Notes: generated from the letters alone by a model not told the origin. Numbered from the stretch's first letter, positions 1-5,803 are shown. The stretch: DNA of 11,875 bases from an uncultured Oribacterium sp. (GCA_934279105.1 CAKQWR010000051.1:1-11875); one strand, 5' to 3'. Made by a program: numbers and translations.

Positions 1-97
1 GCTTTTAGGTGCTGCTCTGCTCTCGGAACACTGCTTCCCAGTTTGCCGGACTGGCGCCTCCGGCGCAACGGAATAATCATTCTGACGTTAACTGCAT
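1..97. other. GC-rich hairpin region behind the abiEi-like gene; toxin gene absent
   Basis: AbiE operons normally continue from the antitoxin straight into the AbiEii nucleotidyltransferase toxin. Here, reading on the minus strand, an ATG directly follows the antitoxin stop (97-95) but the frame closes after six codons (MQLTSE, stop at 79-77). The rest is GC-rich with a compact hairpin (GCGCC 54-58, GGCGC 62-66, 3-nt loop) flanked by TTGCCGGA (43-50). The six codons could be the remains of an AbiEii start, but they are too short to prove it. A second open frame on the minus strand runs off the window edge and shows no recognisable domain. Confidence 0.35.
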
Positions 98-682
98 TTA
101 CAATAATACCTCCATATATCGTCGGATCACATTATCAACTCTGAAAAGCTTTGCATAATTCATAAGTTTATTTAAATCCTTATCTTTTCTTGCAACATAC
201 GTCTTCAAAGCGGAGCTGAAATCTTGTACTTCAATACTGTTTCTGCTCCTTATCAAATCACACATAGTTCTTTCCAGATCATAAATAGGAATCAAATTCC
301 CATTATTATCTTTTGCCATGATCTTTCCGACATCCAGCAATTCCCTCTTTACCGTGTATATTGTACAGTTACCCTCCGCTTTAAGACGATGTGAATTATA
401 ACCGCTGTATATGGTAAGGGTATGAATGAGAGGCTCTCTGTCTGTCAGTCCATGATAGTAAAAAGCCTCATCGTGTGAAAAAACAGCATTTGGACATCTC
501 TGATGAAGCACATATAGTTCATCTACCCAATTCGTTTCAGTGGAATAAATACCATGGCTGACTTGCTCTAAGTTGTTTTCCTTGACATACTGGTAAAACT
601 TGAATTTTGATACTCCAGACTCCTTCGCGATTTTTGGCGACAGGTAGTCATATTTTTGAAATAATTCTGCTACTTCATTCAT
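98..682 (-). CDS. AbiEi-type antitoxin / transcriptional regulator (type IV toxin-antitoxin family)
   Basis: The 194-aa protein has the layout of AbiEi antitoxins. An N-terminal winged-helix-like region (about residues 1-50: SPKIAKESGVSKFKFYQYV, then QVSHGIYS) is followed by the antitoxin domain with family-typical stretches: the segment around CPNAVFSHDEAFYYHGLTDR (63-82), then LTIYSGYNSHRLKA, and IPIYDLERTMCDLIRSR near 130-148. In characterised AbiE systems AbiEi represses its own operon by binding inverted repeats and neutralises the AbiEii nucleotidyltransferase toxin. The start is the ATG at 682, preceded by a gapped Shine-Dalgarno-like AGGACGGTGA. A promoter and 10-bp-arm palindrome lie just upstream (700-736), fitting autoregulation. 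No toxin follows in the 97 bases visible downstream, so it looks like an orphan antitoxin, although a displaced toxin beyond the window cannot be excluded. Its base composition is more AT-rich than the genes at the right end. Confidence 0.85.
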   Translation of the reverse strand: MNEVAELFQKYDYLSPKIAKESGVSKFKFYQYVKENNLEQVSHGIYSTETNWVDELYVLHQRCPNAVFSHDEAFYYHGLTDREPLIHTLTIYSGYNSHRLKAEGNCTIYTVKRELLDVGKIMAKDNNGNLIPIYDLERTMCDLIRSRNSIEVQDFSSALKTYVARKDKDLNKLMNYAKLFRVDNVIRRYMEVLL

Positions 683-699
683 GAAATCACCGTCCTTTT

Positions 700-736
700 G
701 TGCTTATATTGTAATTTATATAAGCACGATGGTCAA
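700..736 (-). promoter_or_regulatory. Promoter and palindromic operator of the abiEi-like gene
   Basis: Read on the minus strand, a -35 TTGACC (736-731) and a -10 TACAAT (713-708) are 17 nt apart. A perfect inverted repeat with arms GTGCTTATAT (700-709) and ATATAAGCAC (718-727), separated by 8 nt, covers the spacer and -10. The position is right for autorepression by the AbiEi-type winged-helix protein encoded 18 nt downstream. The arms and spacing are seen directly; the protein-operator link is inferred from AbiEi biology. Confidence 0.65.
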
Positions 737-751
737 GCTGATAACGGATCA

Positions 752-848
752 GTGGGCGACACCGCCCAGCAGCTCTTTTGCGTGAGCCCACCCACCATTC
801 GTGTGTGATAGAATATAAGTCATTGACCCCACCCTTGCTCACGCAAAA
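752..848. repeat. Inverted-repeat intergenic patch (12-bp arms, 49-nt interior)
   Basis: TTTTGCGTGAGC (776-787) is repeated in perfect inverted orientation as GCTCACGCAAAA (837-848), enclosing 49 nt. A smaller GC hairpin, GGGCG (754-758) with CGCCC (763-767), lies just to its left. No open frame or transposase accompanies it. It could be the remains of a small non-autonomous element, a long-loop hairpin or a paired regulator site. Nothing here identifies which. Confidence 0.4.
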
Positions 849-901
849 ATCGCTAAAGAAAAGCCGTTTTTAGTGTTTACAGAACATTATAACTCGTGTA
901 C

Positions 902-922
902 TGTAACTATAAAATAGTTACA
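902..922. promoter_or_regulatory. Palindromic operator upstream of the hicB-type gene
   Basis: A perfect palindrome with arms TGTAACTAT (902-910) and ATAGTTACA (914-922) and a 3-nt AAA centre sits 65 nt upstream of the HicB start. A possible -35 TTTACA (876-881) lies just before it, so a bound protein would cover the -10 region; the -10 itself is poorly defined. HicB proteins with a ribbon-helix-helix C-terminus, like the one encoded next, bind such short palindromes to repress their own operons. The palindrome is seen directly and its function is inferred. Confidence 0.6.
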
Positions 923-933
923 TCGAAGGGGAT

Positions 934-990
934 ATGCAGAAGAAGGAAGACATCAAGTTTTTGACAGAAATCGGGGAGGTGGAAAAATGA
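934..990 (+). CDS. Possible 18-aa ORF overlapping the hicB-type start (leader or HicA remnant)
   Basis: An ATG at 934 opens an 18-codon frame (MQKKEDIKFLTEIGEVEK) whose TGA overlaps the ATG of the HicB-type gene as ATGA, the usual layout for translationally coupled toxin-antitoxin pairs. In hicAB operons the gene at this position is normally the HicA toxin of about 60 aa. The opening residues loosely resemble HicA N-termini, but the glycine-serine-histidine motif region of HicA is absent. The AAGGGG upstream is only 2 nt from the ATG, so translation may be weak. It may be a deletion remnant, a leader peptide or chance. Confidence 0.25.
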   Translation: MQKKEDIKFLTEIGEVEK

Positions 991-1340
991 ATTCTTTGAT
1001 GGAATACAAGGGGTATCATGCTAAAGTTGACTTTGATTATACGGATCAGATTTTTGTCGGAGAAGTGCTGGGCATAACGGATTCACTCTATTTTCATGGA
1101 ACTTCCGTTAGTGAACTGGTGGAGTCGTTTTATAACAGTATCGATAACTATCTTGATTATTGTGCCCAGTGTGGTAAGAAGCCGGAGAAGGAATTCCGGG
1201 GAGTTTTTAATGTGCGGATAAAACCGGAAATGCATCGCTGTGCTGCACTGGAGGCCGCAAAAGAAGGCGTGACGATGAATCAGTTTGTTTCTGAAGCAAT
1301 TCAGGAGAAGCTGGCGGAGAAAGGCGCAGTGTATGGGTGA
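987..1340 (+). CDS. HicB-family antitoxin
   Basis: The 117-aa protein combines a HicB-like N-terminal domain (about residues 5-60, MEYKGYHAKVDFDYTD then FVGEVLGITDSLYFHGTSV and the helix SELVESFYNSIDNYLDYC) with a C-terminal Arc/ribbon-helix-helix segment (about 70-112, FNVRIKPEMHRCAALEAAKE then GVTMNQFVSEAIQEKL). This is the normal size and order for HicB antitoxins, which inhibit the HicA mRNA interferase and repress their operon. The ATG at 987 has GGAGGT at 975-980 with 6-nt spacing and overlaps the stop of an 18-codon frame. No HicA is visible within about 950 nt upstream or immediately downstream, so it appears to be a solitary antitoxin. The palindrome at 902-922 is its likely binding site. 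Confidence 0.88.
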   Translation: MNSLMEYKGYHAKVDFDYTDQIFVGEVLGITDSLYFHGTSVSELVESFYNSIDNYLDYCAQCGKKPEKEFRGVFNVRIKPEMHRCAALEAAKEGVTMNQFVSEAIQEKLAEKGAVYG

Positions 1341-1412
1341 GCCGAAGCTATCTCGTTCTTCAAGAAAAGGCTATGGTAAATCGTGTCAACAGCGTTTGGA
1401 GGGAAAAGAAAG

Positions 1413-1712
1413 ATGTTGCCTGGAGCAGATGGGAAAAGCGTAAATAGAATGACTTGGGAAAGATTCAAAGAGTACCAAAGATGGGATGAGTTTCCAGAGA
1501 GAGTAGATGATCCCCCTATGACCGTGGATTTTGCTTTCTGGTATAAAAATAAAAGGTACTACTGTACGGGAGAAGATTATGGTTTTGTTATTGTAGATGA
1601 AGCATGGAACAGAGTTGTATATTCAAAAAACTTCTTGAAGCTTCTTGAAATGCCGGTTTTTGATGGTGAGTCGTTCAAAACGCGCATCGAAGAACTACAA
1701 TTTGAAGAGTAG
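1413..1712 (+). CDS. Small hypothetical protein, about 99 aa
   Basis: The start at ATG 1413 is chosen because GGAGGG (1398-1403) lies 9 nt upstream. A GTG in the same frame at 1383 would add ten residues but puts that Shine-Dalgarno inside the gene. The protein is soluble and aromatic-rich: TWERFKEYQRWDEFPE near the N-terminus, then DFAFWYKNKRYYCTGEDYGFVI, a hydrophobic strand, and LKLLEMPVFDGESFKTRIEE at the end. It has no signal peptide, membrane segment or catalytic motif that I recognise. The pattern (short basic element, W/Y-rich strands, C-terminal helix) resembles small hypothetical proteins often seen near toxin-antitoxin or immunity genes, but I assign no function. Its stop is immediately followed, in the same frame, by the gene remnant at 1713-1838. 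Confidence 0.65.
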   Translation: MLPGADGKSVNRMTWERFKEYQRWDEFPERVDDPPMTVDFAFWYKNKRYYCTGEDYGFVIVDEAWNRVVYSKNFLKLLEMPVFDGESFKTRIEELQFEE

Positions 1713-1838
1713 CTAGCATATGTGTACTACACGTGGGATGTGATGAATTACATGCTGGAGCTGTTGCGTGACCCGCAGGCGGATCCGGTGAACTACTGGA
1801 AGAACACCAGTGACAATTCGATCATGGTGAAGAAATAA
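1713..1838 (+). pseudogene. Remnant of an AAA-ATPase-like / DUF1703-type protein
   Basis: After the TAG at 1710-1712 the same frame stays open and reads YVYYTWDVMNYMLELL, then RDPQADPVNYWKNTSDNSIM and VKK before the stop at 1836-1838. The WDVxNY, about 15-residue gap, then YWxNTSxNxI pattern is a hallmark of the linker region of AAA-ATPase-like proteins with a C-terminal PD-(D/E)XK domain (AAA-ATPase_like plus DUF1703), where it usually lies around residues 280-330 of a 500 to 580-aa protein. Everything on either side is missing: no Walker A segment and no nuclease domain. It has no start codon or ribosome binding site of its own. The family assignment comes from memory of the motif. Confidence 0.6.
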
Positions 1839-1849
1839 AAGAATGTACG

Positions 1850-1889
1850 AAAAAGGCGATGACTCGGTTGATAGAGAGACATCGCCTTT
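1850..1889 (-). terminator. Intrinsic terminator of the AAA-DUF4143 gene
   Basis: On the minus strand a perfect 10-bp stem, AAAGGCGATG (1889-1880) with CATCGCCTTT (1861-1852), encloses an 18-nt loop and runs straight into a T tract (through 1850). It lies 45 nt past the stop of the ATPase gene. On the plus strand no good T run follows, so its natural direction is minus. Confidence 0.7.
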
Positions 1890-1933
1890 ACGCCGCTTAG
1901 ATGTTTTTGTTGAAAGCCATCTGAACCTGTTCT

Positions 1934-3283
1934 TCAGCATCCCTGATTATTCCGCTGCTCCAGTGCGAGACCGATCAGCCGGTCAACCTGATCCGCCATG
2001 AACAGTGGAATATTCAGCATATCATCATCGAGTTTCAGATTATCGAGAGAGAAGCGGATCCGAAGCTTTACCTTATCCGGGAAAAGCTCCTTGAATTTCT
2101 TCAGGCTCCGGCTGGAAGTATTGTCTTCGGCTTTCACTTCTATAGGGAAGATATCATTTTCCCGCTGAATCAGGAAATCCACTTCATAAGGCGGATTATT
2201 CTGTGTCCAGTAGCGTGGCACCACTTCAAACTGCGTAATCAGTGTCTGGAGCACGAAGTTCTCGGTCAGCGCGCCCTTAAATTCCGTGAACAGGCGGTTT
2301 CCTTCACCGAAAGCCGTAGGTGCCAGCTGGGCCAGACGACGGAGCAGACCGACATCCACCAGATAGATTTTAAAGGCAGACAGGTCATCGTAGGCTGCGA
2401 TCGGAAGGCCCGGCGCAGTACTTCGGTAGATTTTATGAACCAGGCGGGCGTCGACCAGCCACTGCAGTGCATCCTCATATTCACGGGCCCGGGCACCTTC
2501 TTTGATGACCTTATAGATGAACTTCTTGTTTTCTCTCGCCAGCTGAGATGGGATGGATTTCCAGAGCATCGAGATTTTCGGGAACTCACGGGTATCGGGA
2601 TGCTTCGCAAAGTCCCGCTCATAGGCATCGATGATGCCCGAAAGCGCCTCCTGCATGGCCGGAACATCACGGGCCTCTGTCCACATGAGAACAGACTCGG
2701 GCATACCGCCGGTGACATAATACATCTTCAGTTTCTCATAGAGCGGATTAAAAAACGCATCCGGAATCGGCTCAAGCGTATCAATGCGATCGAGATATGC
2801 AGCCAGATTTTCATCACCATTCGCAAGCAGAAACTCTGAGAAGGTCATCGGATCGATCTGCATGAAGTTTACCTTGCCCACAGGAAAAGAAGAGGGCTTC
2901 GCCAGCGCAATCCCCAGCAGTGAACCGGCGCAGGCGATATGATACTGCGGCGCGTTCTCGCAGAAATACTTCATGGAGTTAATCACCTTCGGGCAATCCT
3001 GAACTTCATCAAAAATAATCAGTGTCTTTTCCGGCACGATCTTCTGACCACTGGCCAGCATCAGGTTCTGCAGAATCCGGTCTACATCTTTTGTGGTTTC
3101 AAAGAACTGCTTATACTCCTCATTTTCATCGAAATTAAAATAAGCGGTATTCTCATAGTAACGTCTGCCAAACTCCTTCAGGACCCAGGTTTTACCCACC
3201 TGACGAACGCCTTTCAGAATCAGCGGTTTCCGATAAGGCGAATTCTTCCAGTCCAGCAGCTTCTTTATAATAGATCGTTCCAT
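1934..3283 (-). CDS. AAA ATPase with C-terminal DUF4143 (PD-(D/E)XK-like) domain
   Basis: The 449-aa protein is a complete member of the widespread 'ATP-binding protein, DUF4143' family. The N-terminal AAA domain has Walker A GVRQVGKT (25-32), Walker B LIIFDEVQ (88-95) and a sensor-like AGSLLG (119-124). A central helical region (about 180-330) leads to the DUF4143 part with a PD-(D/E)XK-like core: ENFVLQTL (341-348), YEVDFLIQ (366-373) and FPIEVKAE (379-386), supplying E341, D369, E382 and K384. These look intact. The family's physiological role is not established; members are often found in variable, defence-like regions. The start at 3283 has GAGGAG about 7 nt upstream. The frame stays open to 3412, but that extension simply translates the upstream DNA repeats (YKSV units) and begins before the likely promoter. 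A terminator follows at 1850-1889. Confidence 0.9.
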   Translation of the reverse strand: MERSIIKKLLDWKNSPYRKPLILKGVRQVGKTWVLKEFGRRYYENTAYFNFDENEEYKQFFETTKDVDRILQNLMLASGQKIVPEKTLIIFDEVQDCPKVINSMKYFCENAPQYHIACAGSLLGIALAKPSSFPVGKVNFMQIDPMTFSEFLLANGDENLAAYLDRIDTLEPIPDAFFNPLYEKLKMYYVTGGMPESVLMWTEARDVPAMQEALSGIIDAYERDFAKHPDTREFPKISMLWKSIPSQLARENKKFIYKVIKEGARAREYEDALQWLVDARLVHKIYRSTAPGLPIAAYDDLSAFKIYLVDVGLLRRLAQLAPTAFGEGNRLFTEFKGALTENFVLQTLITQFEVVPRYWTQNNPPYEVDFLIQRENDIFPIEVKAEDNTSSRSLKKFKELFPDKVKLRIRFSLDNLKLDDDMLNIPLFMADQVDRLIGLALEQRNNQGC

Positions 3284-3294
3284 AGACTCGCTCC

Positions 3295-3491
3295 TCACAC
3301 TTTTATAACGGTTTTCGTGCATCATCATCACACTTTTATAGTGGTTTTCATGCGCGATTCTCACACTTTTATAAGTATTATAGTGCGAAAGCAGAGACAG
3401 TACAAATCGCAAATCACACTTTTATATAGAATTATGTGATTTTTATCACATTTTTATACATATATATGCGGGGATTCATCACGTTTTTATG
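3295..3491 (-). repeat. Six-copy 13-nt phased repeat cluster at the AAA-DUF4143 gene
   Basis: On the minus strand the motif TATAAAAGTGTGA occurs exactly at 3307-3295, 3340-3328, 3373-3361 and 3426-3414. A one-mismatch copy (TATAAAAATGTGA) lies at 3458-3446 and a degenerate copy (CATAAAAACGTGA) at 3491-3479. Start-to-start spacings are 33, 33, 53, 32 and 33 nt, close to three turns of the DNA helix except for one wider gap. The two closest full units also share GCA(C/T)GAAAACC next to the motif. The copy at 3295 abuts the ATPase ribosome binding site. A hairpin, ATGTGAT (3434-3440) with ATCACAT (3445-3451), lies within the distal part. This looks like a cooperative protein-binding array or a repeated RNA leader element. 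It is too short-repeat and degenerate for CRISPR. Confidence 0.85.
3377..3405 (-). promoter_or_regulatory. Candidate promoter of the AAA-DUF4143 gene, inside the wide repeat gap
   Basis: Read on the minus strand, TTGTAC (3405-3400) and a consensus TATAAT (3382-3377) are separated by 17 nt. They lie exactly in the 53-nt interval between the third and fourth repeat, so three repeats would be upstream of the promoter and three in the 5' untranslated leader. The -10 is excellent and the -35 weak, as expected for a regulated promoter. Transcription would start near 3370, downstream of the alternative ATG at 3412. Confidence 0.5.
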
Positions 3492-3543
3492 TGAAACAGC
3501 GTATGCCTTAAGGATTTTTAAAATGTGGTCTGACTCATATATC

Positions 3544-3839
3544 GTAAGCGCTCAGTGTCAGTGCGGCTAGTGTGATACTTTTGAGAGCGCCATCATCTAC
3601 AGCCTGGCGCAGACAGTGAAACTTAACAACCTGAGTGTCTTCAAGTATCTGCAGGCGGTACTCCTTTACATGCCGGACTACGTTCATGAGCCCGAGGGCA
3701 TTGAAGAGCTGATGCCATGGTCAGATAAGATGAAGAAACTCTGTGCAATAGACACGAAGGCAACTATCGAAGACAAGGATGGAAATCCGAAGATCTCACG
3801 GTAGTCAGTTCGTGCGCTCAGCTAACACTGAGCGCTTAC
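3544..3839 (+). mobile_element. 296-bp internally deleted IS66-family element (MITE-like)
   Basis: The ends are perfect 15-bp inverted repeats: GTAAGCGCTCAGTGT at 3544-3558 and its reverse complement at 3825-3839. IS66-family insertion sequences begin with GTAA and carry the transposase tnpC as the last gene. The interior here holds only the 3' end of such a transposase (3571-3804), ending 20 nt from the right terminal repeat. tnpA, tnpB and most of tnpC are gone, so the element cannot move by itself but could have been mobilised in trans. The 8-bp flanks, CATATATC on the left and TGTATTGC on the right, are not a target-site duplication, so the insertion is old or recombined. Confidence 0.75.
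3571..3804 (+). pseudogene. C-terminal fragment of IS66-family transposase (TnpC)
   Basis: From the codon after the TAG at 3568-3570 the frame reads SAIIYSLAQTVKLNNLSVFK, then YLQAVLLYMPDY and GIEELMPWSDKMKKLC, and stops at 3802-3804. This is the conserved end of IS66 transposases (the IS66 C-terminal region: SAxxYSLxETAKxNxL, PxxYLxxLLxxxP, LLPW). The DDE catalytic domain is entirely absent. There is no ribosome binding site, and translation could at best begin at an internal GTG (3616). Its location within 20 nt of the right terminal repeat matches intact IS66 elements. Confidence 0.75.
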
Positions 3840-3894
3840 TGTATTGCTACCATGTCCAACCAGGAAACCGGATAGGGAAAACAGAGCAGCATAA

Positions 3895-3939
3895 TAAAAA
3901 AGAGGACGGTTGTCAAAAGTCAACCATCCTCTTTTTTTA
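3895..3939. terminator. Bidirectional intrinsic terminator
   Basis: AGAGGACGGTTG (3901-3912) pairs with CAACCATCCTCT (3921-3932) with one C/A mismatch around an 8-nt loop. An A run lies on the left (3896-3900) and a seven-T run on the right (3932-3938), so it can end transcription both ways. The main user is the minus-strand SGNH-like gene, whose stop is only 14 nt away. Confidence 0.85.
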
Positions 3940-3952
3940 ATCACTTTAAAAA

Positions 3953-5803
3953 TTAATCTCCGCTACCGACGATGGAAATACGGCCATTGCTTACGATGAC
4001 GTTTCCGTTTGCATCGGTTTCATTTACGTTGTACTTGCCGGCGGCTTCAACCTGCGCACCCGGATTTGAGAAATTCGAAGTGGCAGCAGTGGTCTGTGCT
4101 ACGGTTTCGGTACCGGTCTGGGAAGTACCAGACTGAGCTGCGTTTGCTGCATTGGCAGCGGCTGCACTGCTGACGGTTTCCTCGGTGTCTCCACCAGGAC
4201 CGGCAGCCTTTGACTTACGCTTCGCATTCTTACCGACGATAGTAGCTGGCTGTGCGCCTGGGTGATCCTGGCCGGCTGCATATACACCTGCGTTTGGATC
4301 CGTTACAGGCTCGAGCTCGACCTCATACCACTCGCCGTTGTACTTCTCCTCGAGCACGCCTTCCTTGTTGTAACGTGTCGGGTTTGTGGTTTCGTACTTT
4401 GTAGTCTCCGGAACATTCTCCTGCGGTGCCAGAACGCCACCTTCAGCAACACCGGAACCAGGACCACCGGCAGCGATATCGCCACCTTCGAGTGCACCTG
4501 CCTCAAGCAGGACCGGTGTGCCATCAGCATTGGTTTCCTCAACCGCTGCGAGAAGATCCTCTGCGCTGAGTTCACCCTCATCGGATGCCATGGTTTCGAA
4601 CTTGTCATAGCCTGCCGGAAGAGTAACATTGCCGCAGATGCTCATACCTGCAAATGTGTCTGCTTCTTCCTTCGTTGCAAACTTGACGGTTACATGATCG
4701 GTGGAAGAGAAGCCGTCGTTGATGAGCACAATGTGCTGCTCGGATTCGGCACCCTCATACTTTACCGTATTGCGGCCGAATGGCTGGCCATCTACGGTTA
4801 CGTAGACATCATTGTCTCCGGTCAGATAATCATAGTCGAGACCGAGAAGACCCTCGATCTTATTACCTGTCGTATCGGTTACATAATCTGCGAGGATTTC
4901 GTAGGTTGTATCGTTCAGCTTTGCAAAACTGCTTGCCGGGATATAAGCGAAACTCTCCAGCGTAGAAACCTTATCGTTCAGCGGTTCGATGGTCTGGGAC
5001 TCACCCTTCTGATCGCCAGCGGCGGCCGATGCCTTGATTGCCTCGACGATAACATCGGAAGTGATGTCATTACCTTCATCGTTCTGGTTGATCTTATCCT
5101 TCGTTACCGTCTTCTCTACATCCTTACCGGCATCTTCAAATCCCTTTGCGATATCGATGGTTTCACCGAGGTAGTGGGAAGTGATGTTCTTGATGGCGTC
5201 TGCATTGGCAGAAGTATGCGCATCCGGATTGGTTACGCTGGACGGCTCGATGAGGGAAAGAATCTGGATGCCAGGGAACTTCTCGTTCAGGGCACGAATC
5301 ATCGCCTCATAGAAAGTGCCGAAGGTCTCAGGATCATCATACGTACCGAAGCTGAGAACAGCGGCATCATATGCAACGTCGTTTGAAAGCTCGTTCGTAA
5401 TAACGTAGCCAGCGTACGCGTTGTTATCACCTGCGAGTGCATAGTTATTTACGAAAACATTGGACTTGAATGCACCACCGAGCTTCTGTGAAAGCTGCTC
5501 AGACCAGCTGGCATCAAGGTCGCTGGCGCCATCGCCGTAAGCGAAACCATCGCCCAGAACGAGGACGTTGACGGCGTTACCCGAATTCAGTTTATCATAG
5601 AAATCACCACGCGTAACCTCGACCGGCTGGGTCTCGATTGCGGTGGTCTCTGCAGCCTCAGAGGAAGCTTCTGCGGTTTCAACCGGTGTGCCGGAGCCGG
5701 AATGGCTGGTGGCGACAGCGATGCCAAGAAGGATAACGACTGCACCGGCAAGGCCACCGATGCATGCCTTCTTATTCTGTTCGAAAAATTCCTTAAAATT
5801 CAT
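3953..5803 (-). CDS. Membrane-anchored SGNH/GDSL-like surface protein with degenerate catalytic residues
   Basis: The 616-aa protein begins with a cytoplasmic stub and an uncleaved-looking membrane anchor (about 14-32) without a lipobox. A T/E/S-rich linker (33-65) precedes an SGNH-hydrolase-like domain (about 76-262). The four family blocks can be located: block I VLVLGDGFAYG (80-90), where GDS would be expected; block II NNYALAGDN (119-127) with its Gly kept; block III SFGTYDD (151-157) in place of GTND; block V DKINQNDEG (236-244) in place of DxxHPNDxG. Ser, Asn and His are therefore replaced by G86, Y155 and N239. A second folded region (about 280-405) and a long Ala/Gly/Thr-rich tail (405-616) follow, with no LPXTG motif. 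A cell-surface, possibly carbohydrate-binding or structural role is inference. The start ATG at 5803 has AAGGAG 9 nt upstream. It is transcribed alone between its own promoter and terminator. Confidence 0.8.
   Translation of the reverse strand: MNFKEFFEQNKKACIGGLAGAVVILLGIAVATSHSGSGTPVETAEASSEAAETTAIETQPVEVTRGDFYDKLNSGNAVNVLVLGDGFAYGDGASDLDASWSEQLSQKLGGAFKSNVFVNNYALAGDNNAYAGYVITNELSNDVAYDAAVLSFGTYDDPETFGTFYEAMIRALNEKFPGIQILSLIEPSSVTNPDAHTSANADAIKNITSHYLGETIDIAKGFEDAGKDVEKTVTKDKINQNDEGNDITSDVIVEAIKASAAAGDQKGESQTIEPLNDKVSTLESFAYIPASSFAKLNDTTYEILADYVTDTTGNKIEGLLGLDYDYLTGDNDVYVTVDGQPFGRNTVKYEGAESEQHIVLINDGFSSTDHVTVKFATKEEADTFAGMSICGNVTLPAGYDKFETMASDEGELSAEDLLAAVEETNADGTPVLLEAGALEGGDIAAGGPGSGVAEGGVLAPQENVPETTKYETTNPTRYNKEGVLEEKYNGEWYEVELEPVTDPNAGVYAAGQDHPGAQPATIVGKNAKRKSKAAGPGGDTEETVSSAAAANAANAAQSGTSQTGTETVAQTTAATSNFSNPGAQVEAAGKYNVNETDANGNVIVSNGRISIVGSGD

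Noticed and set aside
1383..1412. GTG start for the small 99-aa protein
   Set aside because: No ribosome binding site precedes it, while GGAGGG sits 9 nt before the ATG at 1413.
3284..3412. N-terminal extension of the AAA-DUF4143 protein to an ATG at 3412
   Set aside because: The extension merely translates the DNA repeats, lacks a ribosome binding site, and begins upstream of the likely transcription start; the ATG at 3283 has a good GAGGAG.
3295..3491. Possible CRISPR array
   Set aside because: The repeat is only 13 nt, copies vary, one interval is 53 nt instead of 33, and the intervals contain a shared sub-motif and a promoter; no cas genes are nearby.
3536..3847. 8-bp target-site duplication of the IS66-type element
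   Set aside because: The left flank CATATATC and right flank TGTATTGC differ at about half the positions.
4262..5386. Long plus-strand open frame inside the SGNH-like gene
   Set aside because: Cysteine- and isoleucine-rich antisense shadow with no recognisable domain, lying wholly within a well-supported gene on the other strand.
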